Of a stretch of 64,000 bases of DNA, positions 1 through 9,548 are shown in pieces (position 1 is the first letter of the stretch; each line of letters opens with the position of its first letter). The stretch lies in contig NZ_FOXA01000004.1 in the NCBI RefSeq assembly GCF_900115595.1, positions 124,001 to 188,000 of the forward strand, given 5' to 3'. Source of the DNA: Tranquillimonas alkanivorans. Lineage in GTDB: Bacteria; Pseudomonadota; Alphaproteobacteria; Rhodobacterales; Rhodobacteraceae. Below the pieces are notes generated by a model. The model made no database searches, was not told where the DNA came from, and saw only the letters and a list, made by a program, of their open reading frames with translations. The position numbers and the translations under genes were made by a program.

Positions 1-125
1 TGTTCCGGCGGCCTTCGGCGGGCCGCTTCGGTGGGCGGGACTATACGCCGGGGGCGGTGTCAAGTCACGGCGTTATGTGCGCGGGTGATAATGATCGTCG
101 GTGTGGCGCGCGGTTGGCGGTAGAC

Positions 126-192
126 GGGGGGCTGTCTGCCCCCCGGCGCCCTTCGGGCGCTCCCCCCGAGGATGTTTTCAGGACCGAAGATG
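126..192 (+). repeat. dispersed intergenic element, copy A
   Basis: A G-rich hairpin start (GGGGGGCTGTCTGCCCCCC), a second small hairpin (GGCGCCCTTCGGGCGC), then a tail with GAGGATGTTTTCAGGACC and ending GGACCGAAGATG. The tail stops 8 bases from the hemB stop codon. It shares order and sequence with the copy at 40243-40310 and the tail with copies at 5401, 53317 and 56316. It probably lies in the 3' untranslated region of hemB and may help end transcription. The bases left of it (1-125) show no gene. Confidence 0.75.
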
Positions 193-200
193 GAGGAGGA

Positions 201-1247
<1,047 letters not shown>

Positions 1248-1312
1248 TCAAGGGTAGTCAACCTGCGGGGGCGGCGGTAGTGTCCGGCCGACGCTCCGGG
1301 GGACCATCCGCA

Positions 1313-1843
1313 TTGCACGACCTCTACACGACCGTGTTCGAGATCATCGACATGCGGTCCTTTTCGAACCTCTGGTACTGGCTCGGGCTTGCCGCCGTCT
1401 GGTCCACGCGCAGCCACTGGGTGCTGGGCGTGCCCTTCGACATGGTCGCCCGCGCGCAGCGCTACGGCGGACAGTCCGAGACCGACCTAGAGGACATGGT
1501 GCGCATCAACGTCAACCGGCTGCTGTTCATCGCCGACGTCTCGGGGCTGTGGCTGATCGCCATCGGCTGCATGGCGCTGAGCGTGCTGGCGGTGCTGGGG
1601 TTCTGGTACACGGTCGAATTCGCGCAGGCGCTGTTCCTGATCCTGTTCCCGCTGTCCATCGTCGGCCTTCTGTCGATCTTCACCGCGCGGGCCATCGCCG
1701 CGCAAGGGATGCACGGTGAAACGCTGCGCCGCCGGATCGTTGCACATCGACGCGTGACGCAGGTGATCGGCATGATCTCGATCTTCGTGACCGCGATGTG
1801 GGGGATGTACGTGAACCTGGACGTGGGGCCTTACGGCATCTGA
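1313..1843 (+). CDS. small integral membrane protein (annotated in relatives as component of SufBCD complex)
   Basis: A 176-residue protein with four hydrophobic stretches and a conserved-looking amino end (YTTVFEIIDMRSFSNLWYW). I recall Rhodobacterales homologues carrying the label component of SufBCD complex, but there are no suf genes nearby and nothing in the sequence shows an iron-sulfur role. The start is set at TTG 1313, which has GGGGGA about 9 bases upstream and gives the usual amino end; the next ATG is at 1352, inside the conserved part. It ends 51 bases before the mfd start and is probably cotranscribed with mfd. Treat the function as unknown. Confidence 0.8.
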   Translation: MHDLYTTVFEIIDMRSFSNLWYWLGLAAVWSTRSHWVLGVPFDMVARAQRYGGQSETDLEDMVRINVNRLLFIADVSGLWLIAIGCMALSVLAVLGFWYTVEFAQALFLILFPLSIVGLLSIFTARAIAAQGMHGETLRRRIVAHRRVTQVIGMISIFVTAMWGMYVNLDVGPYGI

Positions 1844-1894
1844 TCGGCGTTTTGTGCGTTGACACCGTGGCTTCCGCGGTTACCTCAGGCGCCC

Positions 1895-4800
1895 ATGCTC
1901 GCCCAAACCCACATCACCGTCGGCGGCGCGCCCGAGGGCTTCGATGCCCGGCTCGTCCGTGACGAACTTTCGAAGACCGGCAAGCCGGTCATCCATGTCG
2001 CGCGCGACGACAAGCGCATGGCCGCGATGCAGTCGGCCCTGGCGTTCTTCGCCCCCGACGTCAGCGTGATCACCTTCCCCGCGTGGGATTGCCTGCCCTA
2101 TGACCGGGTGTCGCCGAACCACGACATCTCGGCCGCGCGCATGGCGACGCTGGCCGCGCTGGCGGCGGGTGCGATGCCCAAGCGGTTCATCCTGCTGACC
2201 ACGCTCAACGCCGCGACCCAGCGTTTGCCCGCGCGCGAGGCGCTGCGCGGCGCGTCGTTCTCGGCCCGTGTGGGCGACCGCATCGACGAGCAGGGATTGC
2301 GCGAGTTCCTGGTGCGGATGGGCTTCACCCAGGCGCCCACGGTGATGGAGCCCGGCGACTACGCCGTGCGCGGCGGCATCATCGACGTCTGGCCGCCGGG
2401 CGAGGAGGCGCCGGTGCGGCTCGACATGTTCGGCGACGTGCTCGACGGCGCGCGCCGTTTCGATCCCGAGACGCAGCGCACGACGGACAAGCTGAAGACG
2501 GTGGAATTGGCGCCGGTGTCCGAGGTCATCCTCGACGAGCCCGCGATCACCCGCTTCCGCCAGAACTATCGCATCGAGTTCGGCGCGGCGGGCACCGACG
2601 ATCCGCTTTACGAGGCGGTGACCGCCGGAAAGAAGCACGCGGGCGTCGAACATTGGCTGCCGTTCTTCCAGGAAAAGCTCGACACGCTGTTCGACTACCT
2701 GCCCGAGGCCACGATCTGTCTCGATGACCAGTCCCACGCCGCGCGGCTTGCGCGCTGGGAGTTGATCGAGGACGCCTACGAGAACCGGCGCGAGGCGATG
2801 GGCTCGAAGAAGCGGATGGACACGGTCTACAAGCCGTGCCCGCCGGGCCTGTTGTACCTCGACGACGCCGCGTGGGAGGATGCCGTCTCCGACCGCCGCG
2901 TGCTGCACTTCTCTCCGCTGCCCAAGGCCAGCGGGCCGGGGGTGATCGACGCGGGCGGGCGCATCGGGCGCAATTTCTCGCCCGAGCGGCAGCAGGAGAA
3001 CGTGTCGCTCTTCGGTGCGCTGGCCCAGCACGTGCGCGACAAGCGCAAGACCGGGCAGGTGGTGATCGCCAGCTATTCCGAGGGCGCGCGCGAGCGCCTG
3101 CAGGGCCTGCTCGAGGACGAGGATATCGCCGACGCCGCGCTGATCGAGGATTTCCGCGACGTCCCCGACGGCAAGGGCAAGCTGCACCTCGCCATCTGGG
3201 CGCTCGAGACCGGGTTCGAGACAAAGGACCTGACCGTCATCTCGGAGCAGGACGTCCTGGGCGACCGGCTGATCCGGGCGCCGAAGAAGAAGCGGCGGGC
3301 CGAGAACTTCCTGACCGAGACGCAGACGCTGTCACCGGGCGAATTGATCGTGCACGTCGATCACGGCGTCGGCCGCTACATGGGGCTCGAGGTCGTCACC
3401 GCGCTGGGGGCGGCGCACGAGATGATCCATCTCGAATACGCCGACGAGGCGCGGCTGTATCTGCCGGTCGAGAACATCGAGCTTCTCAGCCGCTTCGGCC
3501 ATGACGAGGGTCTGCTCGACAAGCTGGGCGGCGGCGCGTGGCAGGCCAAGAAGGCCAAGCTGAAGGAACGCATCCGCGAGATGGCCGACCGGCTGATCCG
3601 GGTCGCGGCCGAGCGCTACCTGCGCAAGGGCCAGATCATGGAGCCGCCCGACCACGCGTGGGAGGAGTTCTCGGCCCGCTTCCCCTATCAGGAGACCGAC
3701 GACCAGCTGCGCGCGATCTCGGACGTGCTCGAGGACCTGACCTCGGGCACGCCGATGGACCGGCTGATCTGCGGCGACGTGGGCTTCGGCAAGACCGAGG
3801 TCGCCATGCGCGCAGCCTTCATCGCCGCCATGTCCGGCGTGCAGGTGGCGGTCATCGCGCCCACGACGCTGCTGGCGCGCCAGCACTACAAGAGCTTTGC
3901 CGATCGCTTCCGCGGCTTTCCGGTCGAGGTGCGGCAGTTGTCGCGCTTCGTGGGCCAGAAAGAGGCCACCGAGAACCGCAAGCGCGTGGCCGACGGCACC
4001 GCCGACATCGTCATCGGCACGCACGCGCTGTTGGCCAAGAACGTCTCGTTCAAGAACCTGGGCCTGCTGATCATCGACGAAGAGCAGCACTTCGGCGTGA
4101 ACCACAAGGAGCGGCTCAAGCAGCTCCGGTCGGACGTGCACGTGCTGACGCTGACGGCCACGCCGATCCCGCGCACGCTGCAACTGTCGCTGACGGGCGT
4201 GCGGGATCTCTCGATCATCGGCACGCCGCCGGTCGACCGGCTCGCCATCCGCACCTATGTCAGCGAGTTCGACGCCATCACCATCCGCGAGGCGCTCCTG
4301 CGCGAGCATTATCGCGGCGGGCAGAGCTTCTTCGTCGTCCCGCGCATCAGCGACCTGCCCGAGATGGAGGAGTTCCTGAAGGAACAGGTGCCCGAGGTGA
4401 CCTATGTCATCGCCCACGGCCAGATGGCGGCGGGCGAGCTCGACGACCGGATGAACGCCTTCTACGACGGCAAGTACGACGTGCTGCTGGCGACGACGAT
4501 CGTGGAGTCCGGCCTCGACATCCCCACGGCCAACACGATGGTCATCCACCGCGCCGACATGTTCGGCCTGGCGCAGCTCTACCAGATCCGGGGCCGGGTC
4601 GGGCGCTCGAAAACCCGCGCTTATGCGTACCTGACCACCAAGCCGCGCGCGAAGCTGACGGCCACCGCCGAAAAGCGGCTGCGGGTGCTGGGGTCGCTCG
4701 ACAGCCTGGGCGCGGGCTTCACGCTGGCCAGCCAGGACCTCGACATCCGCGGCGCGGGCAACCTCCTGGGCGAGGAGCAGTCGGGCCAGATCCGCGAGGT

Positions 4801-5344
4801 GGGCTACGAGCTTTACCAGTCGATGCTCGAGGACGCGATCGCCAAGATCAAGTCGGGCGAGATGGAGGGGCTGATCGAGGCCGACGAGCAATGGGCGCCG
4901 CAGATCAACCTGGGCGTTCCCGTGCTGATCCCCGAGGACTACGTTCCCGACCTCGACGTGCGCCTGGGCCTCTACCGCCGCCTGTCCGAGCTGACGACGA
5001 AGGTCGAACTCGAAGGCTTCGCGGCCGAGCTGATCGACCGCTTCGGGAAACTCCCGAAAGAGGTCAACACGCTGCTTCTGGTCGTGCGCATCAAGGCCGA
5101 GTGCAAGAAGGCCGGCATCGCCAAGCTCGACGCCGGGCCCAAGGGCGTGACGATCCAGTTCCACAACGACAAGTTCGCCAACCCGGCGGGGCTTGTGGAT
5201 TTCGTGAAGGCGCAGGACGGTCTGGCGAAGATCAAGGACAACAAGATCGTCGTCCGCCGCGACTGGACGCGCGACAGCGACAAGATCAAGGGCAGCTTCT
5301 CCATCGCGCAGGACCTTGCCCGTCACGCGAAGGCGGCGCCCTAG
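1895..5344 (+). CDS. mfd: transcription-repair coupling factor Mfd
   Basis: ATP-driven DNA translocase that removes RNA polymerase stalled at lesions and recruits UvrA. 1149 residues, typical size. In order: UvrB-like amino-terminal region, RNA-polymerase-interacting (CarD-like) domain near residue 480 (GELIVHVDHGVGRYMGLE), helicase motor with Walker A near 624 (GDVGFGKTE) and DEEQ motif II near 727, the GRVGR arginine-finger motif, and a carboxy-terminal D7 domain from about 1000. An in-frame TTG at 1859 is a possible earlier start, but ATG 1895 has AGG spaced suitably and fits the usual amino end. Followed by palindromes and a dispersed element rather than another gene on this strand. Confidence 0.97.
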   Translation: MLAQTHITVGGAPEGFDARLVRDELSKTGKPVIHVARDDKRMAAMQSALAFFAPDVSVITFPAWDCLPYDRVSPNHDISAARMATLAALAAGAMPKRFILLTTLNAATQRLPAREALRGASFSARVGDRIDEQGLREFLVRMGFTQAPTVMEPGDYAVRGGIIDVWPPGEEAPVRLDMFGDVLDGARRFDPETQRTTDKLKTVELAPVSEVILDEPAITRFRQNYRIEFGAAGTDDPLYEAVTAGKKHAGVEHWLPFFQEKLDTLFDYLPEATICLDDQSHAARLARWELIEDAYENRREAMGSKKRMDTVYKPCPPGLLYLDDAAWEDAVSDRRVLHFSPLPKASGPGVIDAGGRIGRNFSPERQQENVSLFGALAQHVRDKRKTGQVVIASYSEGARERLQGLLEDEDIADAALIEDFRDVPDGKGKLHLAIWALETGFETKDLTVISEQDVLGDRLIRAPKKKRRAENFLTETQTLSPGELIVHVDHGVGRYMGLEVVTALGAAHEMIHLEYADEARLYLPVENIELLSRFGHDEGLLDKLGGGAWQAKKAKLKERIREMADRLIRVAAERYLRKGQIMEPPDHAWEEFSARFPYQETDDQLRAISDVLEDLTSGTPMDRLICGDVGFGKTEVAMRAAFIAAMSGVQVAVIAPTTLLARQHYKSFADRFRGFPVEVRQLSRFVGQKEATENRKRVADGTADIVIGTHALLAKNVSFKNLGLLIIDEEQHFGVNHKERLKQLRSDVHVLTLTATPIPRTLQLSLTGVRDLSIIGTPPVDRLAIRTYVSEFDAITIREALLREHYRGGQSFFVVPRISDLPEMEEFLKEQVPEVTYVIAHGQMAAGELDDRMNAFYDGKYDVLLATTIVESGLDIPTANTMVIHRADMFGLAQLYQIRGRVGRSKTRAYAYLTTKPRAKLTATAEKRLRVLGSLDSLGAGFTLASQDLDIRGAGNLLGEEQSGQIREVGYELYQSMLEDAIAKIKSGEMEGLIEADEQWAPQINLGVPVLIPEDYVPDLDVRLGLYRRLSELTTKVELEGFAAELIDRFGKLPKEVNTLLLVVRIKAECKKAGIAKLDAGPKGVTIQFHNDKFANPAGLVDFVKAQDGLAKIKDNKIVVRRDWTRDSDKIKGSFSIAQDLARHAKAAP

Positions 5345-5350
5345 GGCGCC

Positions 5351-5396
5351 GAATTTTCGACGAAAATTCGGATCGCAAAATTTTCGTCGAAGATTT
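5351..5396. repeat. two tandem AT-rich palindromes after mfd
   Basis: GAATTTTCGACGAAAATTC at 5351-5369 is a perfect 9-bp inverted repeat around one base. Eight bases later AAATTTTCGTCGAAGATTT (5378-5396) is a diverged second copy. They stand out in an otherwise very GC-rich context and start 6 bases after the mfd stop. They could form a transcription end for mfd or be a copy of a genome-wide repeat; only this pair is in the window. Confidence 0.7.
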
Positions 5397-5400
5397 GGCG

Positions 5401-5471
5401 GGGGGGGCTCTGCCCCGCCGCGCTGCCCGCGGCTCCCCGTGATATTTCGGGACCGAAGATGTCATCTTCGG
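5401..5471 (+). repeat. dispersed intergenic element, copy B
   Basis: GGGGCTCTGCCCC hairpin, a GCCGCGC-rich middle, then GATATTTCGGGACC and GGACCGAAGATG at 5450-5461. Its tail runs into a perfect inverted repeat CCGAAGATG-T-CATCTTCGG (5453-5471), 20 bases from the stop of the minus-strand channel gene. It is closely similar over some 60 bases to the copy at 53317-53373 read on the other strand. Confidence 0.75.
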
Positions 5472-5491
5472 CGTCTGCGGCGGGCTGCGAC

Positions 5492-5770
5492 TCAGTCGTC
5501 GCGCGTGTCGTCGTTGCGCCGGACATGGGGCAGGAAGCGGCGCGAGAAGACCTGGACGACGGACGCGAAGATCGCGAAGCCCACCGCGATCAGCACCGTC
5601 GCGCCGATCTTGCCCGCGTCGCTTTCCGGCACGATGTTGCCGTAGCCCACGGTCGAGATGGTCACGAAAGTGAAGAAGTAGGAGTCGATCCAGCTCCAGC
5701 CCTCGGCCCAGCGGAAGAAGACGGTGCCGCAGCCGATGGTGGCGGCGAGGAGGACGAGGAAGCGCGTCAT
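5492..5770 (-). CDS. two-transmembrane potassium channel
   Basis: A 92-residue membrane protein with helix, pore loop, helix. The selectivity filter TVGYGN is at residues 40-45, which identifies the Ion_trans_2 potassium channel family. There is no cytoplasmic RCK (TrkA-N) domain, so gating ligands cannot be inferred. The carboxy end is short and charged (RRNDDTRDD). The start follows the stop of the upstream MFS gene by one base, so the pair is probably cotranscribed with the DsbA-like gene as a three-gene run. Smaller than most bacterial channels, but the pore is intact. Confidence 0.9.
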   Translation of the reverse strand: MTRFLVLLAATIGCGTVFFRWAEGWSWIDSYFFTFVTISTVGYGNIVPESDAGKIGATVLIAVGFAIFASVVQVFSRRFLPHVRRNDDTRDD

Positions 5771-5771
5771 C

Positions 5772-7031
5772 TCAGTGCTCCGCCACGGTCTTCTTCGGCG
5801 CCGGGTCGGCCTCGCGCGATTTGCGCATGAGAAGCCAGGCCGCGCCCGAGCAGATTAGCGTTCCAACCATCAGCGGGGCGGGCGTGCCGTCGAAGGCCAG
5901 GCCGATGGGTGCGGCGATGAGTACCGCGCAGACGGTCGAGATCGCACCCACGACGGAGGAGGCCATGCCGGCGATGTGACCCATGGGCTGGAGCGCCAGC
6001 GCATTGAGGTTGCCGAAGGTCAGGCCGGCCATGAAGAAAACGGTGATCGACCAGGCGTAGAAGACGGGAAAGGCGAGGGCCGGCGGAATGATCCCGGTGA
6101 TGTTCGCCATGAAGAGCGCGGCCGAGATTACCGTCTGCGTGGCATAGGCCGCGATCGCGAGCCGCCGCATGCCAAGCCGCACCACGAGGCTCGCGTTCAC
6201 CACGGTTCCGCCCCCCGAGATCAGGCCGGCGGCCATGAACCACAGCGGGAACGTCTCGGCCTTGTCGAAGGTCACGTCGTAGATCTGCTGGATCGAGCTG
6301 AGGACCCCGAACATCTGGCCGAAGCCAAGCGTGAGCACGACGATGTAAAGCAGCACGAGCTTGTTCGACAGCACCTCGCGCAGCGCCGCCCACAGCGGCT
6401 TCGCGCGCAGCGGAAGGCGGCGCTCGGGCGGCAGGGTTTCCGGCTGGCGGATGTTGAGCCAGGTCGTCCCCACCAGGCCGAAGACCATGAACGCGCCGAA
6501 GATGGCGCGCCAGCCGAATGCGTCGATGACGAGCGAGCCGATGAACGGGGCGACCGCGGGGAAGGTGATGAAGATCATCATCACGAAGGACATGATCTGT
6601 GCCATGCGCCGCCCCTCGAACAGATCGCGCACCAGCGCGATCGAGACGATGCGCGAGGCGGCGGCACCGACCCCCTGCACCACGCGCGCGGCCAGCAGCG
6701 TCTCGAGCGTGGGTGCCTGCATGGCGGCGAAGGCGGCGATGATGTAGAGCGCGATGCCGCCCGTGATCGTCGCCTTGCGCCCGATGGCGTCCGACAGCGG
6801 CCCGGCGACGAAGGTGCCCAGCCCCATGCCGAAGACGAAGGCGGTCAGCACCAGTTGCGCCCGGTTCGGCGCGTCGGGCGTGAGTTCCGCCGCTATCTCG
6901 GGCATCGCCGGCAGCATCGCGTCGATGGAGAAGGCGATGGTGGCGAAGAGCGTCGCCATCATCGCCACGAACTCGGCGCGCGACACTCTCCGCGCTGCGG
7001 GAGGCACGGGCGCGTCGGAGTCCGCGCTCAT
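5772..7031 (-). CDS. MFS multidrug efflux transporter, Bcr/CflA type
   Basis: 419 residues with about 12 membrane helices. The amino half shows the Bcr/CflA family pattern: FSIDAMLPAMPEI in the first helix, GPLSDAIGRK between helices 2 and 3, and ARVVQGVGAAASR in helix 4. Expected to export drugs or small metabolites by proton antiport in the inner membrane; the substrate cannot be told. The ATG at 7031 overlaps the stop of the DsbA-like gene (ATGA), which fixes the start and indicates translational coupling. An open frame continues upstream but only through the DsbA-like coding region. Confidence 0.92.
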   Translation of the reverse strand: MSADSDAPVPPAARRVSRAEFVAMMATLFATIAFSIDAMLPAMPEIAAELTPDAPNRAQLVLTAFVFGMGLGTFVAGPLSDAIGRKATITGGIALYIIAAFAAMQAPTLETLLAARVVQGVGAAASRIVSIALVRDLFEGRRMAQIMSFVMMIFITFPAVAPFIGSLVIDAFGWRAIFGAFMVFGLVGTTWLNIRQPETLPPERRLPLRAKPLWAALREVLSNKLVLLYIVVLTLGFGQMFGVLSSIQQIYDVTFDKAETFPLWFMAAGLISGGGTVVNASLVVRLGMRRLAIAAYATQTVISAALFMANITGIIPPALAFPVFYAWSITVFFMAGLTFGNLNALALQPMGHIAGMASSVVGAISTVCAVLIAAPIGLAFDGTPAPLMVGTLICSGAAWLLMRKSREADPAPKKTVAEH

Positions 7032-7672
7032 GCGCCGTCCCCGCTCTGCTCGGCGATCTCGGCGATCACCTTCGCCCAAAGCTCGGGCGGCTGCGCGCCG
7101 GGAACGACGTGCTGGTTGGCGACCACGAAGGTCGGCACACCGGTCACGCCACGCTCGCGGGTATGGGCGTCGCGGGCACGCGTCTCCTCGACATCCGCGC
7201 CGCTTTCGAACAGCCGCTCGGTCATGGCGCGGTCCAGGCCCGTCGCCTCGGCGATGTCGAGCAGGACGGTACGGTCGCCGATGTCGCGGCCTTCCTTGAA
7301 GTACGCCTTGAACAGCCGGTCCACGACGAAACCCTGCCGCCCCTCGAGCCCGGCCCAGTGAATCAGCCGGTGTGCGTCGAGCGTGTTGGGCGTGCGGTCG
7401 ATCCTGTCCCAGGCGATCTCGAGGCCAGCGGCCTTCGCATGCTCGTCGATCTGGGCATAGACTTTCGCGGCGCTCTCCTTGCCGCCGAACTTGGCCTCCA
7501 GGTACTGCCGCCGGTCCATGCCGCCCTCGGGCATGTCGGGGTTCAGCTGGAAAGGATGCCACTCGATCGTGAACGGGTGGTCGGGGTCCGCCTCGAGCGC
7601 ACGGTCGAGGTTCGTCTTGCCGATGTAGCACCAGGGGCAGACCGGATCGGAGAGGATGTCGAGCTTGACCAT
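7028..7672 (-). CDS. DsbA-family (FrnE-like) oxidoreductase
   Basis: 214 residues, no signal peptide, thioredoxin fold with an inserted helical domain. The redox pair CPWC is at residues 12-15 in the motif DPVCPWCYIG, and the cis-proline loop GVTGVPTF lies near residue 180. This is the cytoplasmic FrnE/2-hydroxychromene-isomerase-like branch. The start ATG at 7672 has AGGAGG seven bases upstream. The stop overlaps the start of the MFS transporter. The natural substrate of this branch is generally unknown; the operon suggests a thiol or detoxification theme but does not prove it. Confidence 0.92.
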   Translation of the reverse strand: MVKLDILSDPVCPWCYIGKTNLDRALEADPDHPFTIEWHPFQLNPDMPEGGMDRRQYLEAKFGGKESAAKVYAQIDEHAKAAGLEIAWDRIDRTPNTLDAHRLIHWAGLEGRQGFVVDRLFKAYFKEGRDIGDRTVLLDIAEATGLDRAMTERLFESGADVEETRARDAHTRERGVTGVPTFVVANQHVVPGAQPPELWAKVIAEIAEQSGDGA

Positions 7673-7851
7673 CGGAGTGCCTCCTGAACCGCGGCGCTCG
7701 GGCCGCACATGCGTCTTGGGGCCGCCGGGCGCGGCGGGCAGCCGGCCCCGCGCGGCACGGGGCGCATCGCTACGCCTGACGGCAGAGTGTTGCAAGGGCG
7801 GCCGCGCGCAGGCGGGTGTGCGGCCGAGACGGGAACCCTCTGCGGCCGGCG

Positions 7852-7889
7852 TGCGAGAGAGCGCCGAACAGGCGATTTTTGCTCTCGCA
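7852..7889. other. nested hairpin upstream of tRNA-Leu
   Basis: TGCGAGAG (7852-7859) pairs perfectly with CTCTCGCA (7882-7889). Inside it CGCC-GAACA-GGCG (7862-7874) is followed by ATTTTT, an intrinsic-terminator-like arrangement on the plus strand. It lies about 70 bases before tRNA-Leu in a 287-base gap with no gene. Its role is unclear; it may lie upstream of the tRNA promoter. Confidence 0.45.
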
Positions 7890-7959
7890 TCCGCGCAGGC
7901 CCTTTGCTAGAGAGGCGCGGATTTTGCAGGCGCGGCCCACGGGCGGCGTCTTGGGCTTT

Positions 7960-8044
7960 GCGGGTGTGGCGGAACTGGTAGACGCACCAGATTTAGGTTC
8001 TGGCGCCGCGAGGCGTGGGGGTTCGAGTCCCTTCACCCGCACCA
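7960..8044 (+). tRNA. tRNA-Leu, anticodon UAG
   Basis: Acceptor stem GCGGGTG pairs with CACCCGC, the anticodon stem CCAGA/TCTGG closes the loop TTTAGGT (anticodon TAG, reading CUN leucine codons), a long class II variable arm follows (GCGCCGCGAGGCG), and the T-arm loop is TTCGAGT. The CCA end is encoded at 8042-8044. 85 bases. The trigger factor start codon is only 25 bases after the CCA. Confidence 0.97.
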
Positions 8045-8069
8045 TGGACGAGAAGGAAGAGAGAGCGAA

Positions 8070-9413
8070 ATGCAGGTCACCGAGACCCTGAACGACGGCC
8101 TCAAGCGGGGCTACCAGATCACCGTCACGGCCGGTGAGCTGGATGCGAAGGTCGACGAGAAGCTGGCCGAGGCACAGCCCGAGGTCGAGATGAAGGGCTT
8201 CCGCAAGGGCAAGGTGCCGATGGCGCTGCTCAAGAAGCAGTTCGGCCAGCGCCTGCTGGGCGAGGCCATGCAGGAAGCCGTTGACGGCGCGATGAACGAG
8301 CATTTCGAGAAGACCGGCGACCGCCCGGCCATGCAGCCCTCGGTCAAGATGACCAACGAGGACTGGAAGGAAGGCGACGACGTCGAGGTCGAGCTGTCCT
8401 ACGAGGCACTGCCCGAGATTCCCGACTTCGACGCGAGCGAGCTGAAGCTCGAGAAGCTGGTGGTGAAGGCCGAGGATTCGGCGGTGGACGAGGCGCTGCA
8501 GAGCCTGGCCGACAACGCCCAGTCGTTCGAGGACAAGGGCGAGGGCGCCGAGGCCGAGGACGGCGACCAGGTGGTCATCGACTTCACCGGCTCGATTGAC
8601 GGCGAAGAGTTCGAGGGCGGCGCGGCCGAGGATTACCCGCTGGTACTGGGCTCGGGCTCATTCATCCCGGGCTTTGAAGAGCAGCTCAAGGGTGTGACGG
8701 CCGGTGACGAGAAGGACGTCAACGTCTCCTTCCCCGAGGAGTACGGCGCCGAGCATCTGGCCGGCAAGGACGCGGTCTTCGCCGTCAAGGTCAAGGAAGT
8801 GAAGAAGCCGAAGCCGGCCGAGGTCGACGACGAGCTTGCCAAGCGTTACGGTGCCGACGATCTCGATGCGCTGAAGGCCCAGATCCGTGAGCGGCTCGAG
8901 TCCGAGTATGCCGGCGCGGCGCGCTCGGTGATGAAGCGCCAGCTTCTCGACCAGCTGGACGAGAAGGTGTCCTTCGATCTGCCGCCCAGCCTGGTGGATG
9001 CCGAGGCGAACCAGATCGCCCACCAGCTGTGGCACGAGGAGAACCCGGACGTTCAGGGCCACGATCACGAGAAGATCGAGCCGACGGACGAGCACCGCAA
9101 GCTGGCCGAGCGCCGCGTGCGCCTGGGCCTGCTGCTTGCCGAGCTGGGCCAGAAGAACGACGTCAAGGTGACCGACGCCGAGATGACGCAGGCCGTGATG
9201 AACCAGGCCCGCCAGTACCCGGGCCAAGAGCGCCAGTTCTTCGAGTTCGTGCAGCAGAACCCGCAGATGCGCCAGCAGCTTCAGGCGCCGATCTTCGAGG
9301 ACAAGGTCGTCGACTACGTGTTCGAGCAGGCCGACGTGTCCGAGAAGGAGGTCTCGAAGGAAGAGCTCCAGAAGGAAGTCGAGAAGCTTGAAGAGGACGA
9401 CGCCGCCGCATAA
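8070..9413 (+). CDS. tig: trigger factor
   Basis: Ribosome-bound chaperone and peptidyl-prolyl isomerase that meets nascent chains at the exit tunnel. 447 residues. The ribosome-binding signature GFRKGKVP is at residues 43-50, the FKBP-type isomerase domain follows (about 155-240, with [17 protein letters not shown]), then the helical arms. The carboxy end is acidic and lysine-rich, as in other alphaproteobacteria. GGAAG lies before the ATG. The gap to the tRNA gene upstream is too short for a separate promoter, so tig is probably read through tRNA-Leu and released by tRNA 3' processing. A terminator follows at 9439. Confidence 0.97.
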   Translation: MQVTETLNDGLKRGYQITVTAGELDAKVDEKLAEAQPEVEMKGFRKGKVPMALLKKQFGQRLLGEAMQEAVDGAMNEHFEKTGDRPAMQPSVKMTNEDWKEGDDVEVELSYEALPEIPDFDASELKLEKLVVKAEDSAVDEALQSLADNAQSFEDKGEGAEAEDGDQVVIDFTGSIDGEEFEGGAAEDYPLVLGSGSFIPGFEEQLKGVTAGDEKDVNVSFPEEYGAEHLAGKDAVFAVKVKEVKKPKPAEVDDELAKRYGADDLDALKAQIRERLESEYAGAARSVMKRQLLDQLDEKVSFDLPPSLVDAEANQIAHQLWHEENPDVQGHDHEKIEPTDEHRKLAERRVRLGLLLAELGQKNDVKVTDAEMTQAVMNQARQYPGQERQFFEFVQQNPQMRQQLQAPIFEDKVVDYVFEQADVSEKEVSKEELQKEVEKLEEDDAAA

Positions 9414-9438
9414 GGCCGGCCGTCTTCGCCAAGGTTTC

Positions 9439-9470
9439 GAGGGTCGTTCCGTTGGGGCGGCCCTCTTTTC
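9439..9470 (+). terminator. rho-independent terminator of tig
   Basis: GAGGGTCG (9439-9446) pairs with CGGCCCTC (9458-9465) with one G-U pair, an 11-base loop, then TTTTC. Confidence 0.85.
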
Positions 9471-9548
9471 GTTCGGTTGATCTGCCGCATTGACCGGGCC
9501 GGCGGGCGAAGGCATCTGAAGCCCGACACACGATTTCGGAGGAGCTTC

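Noticed and set aside
40-63. TTGACA and TATAGT on the minus strand, a possible promoter leaving the window to the left
   Set aside because: The spacer is only 12 bases, too short for a sigma-70 promoter, and the gene it might serve is outside the window.
3332-5326. A 664-codon minus-strand frame opposite mfd, and a similar 770-codon frame opposite uvrA (42441-44753)
   Set aside because: Both are antisense to conserved genes and have no family-like sequence.
7656-7981. Short plus-strand frames between the DsbA-like gene and tRNA-Leu
   Set aside because: They run into the tRNA or across its promoter region, with arginine/alanine-rich products and no ribosome-binding site.
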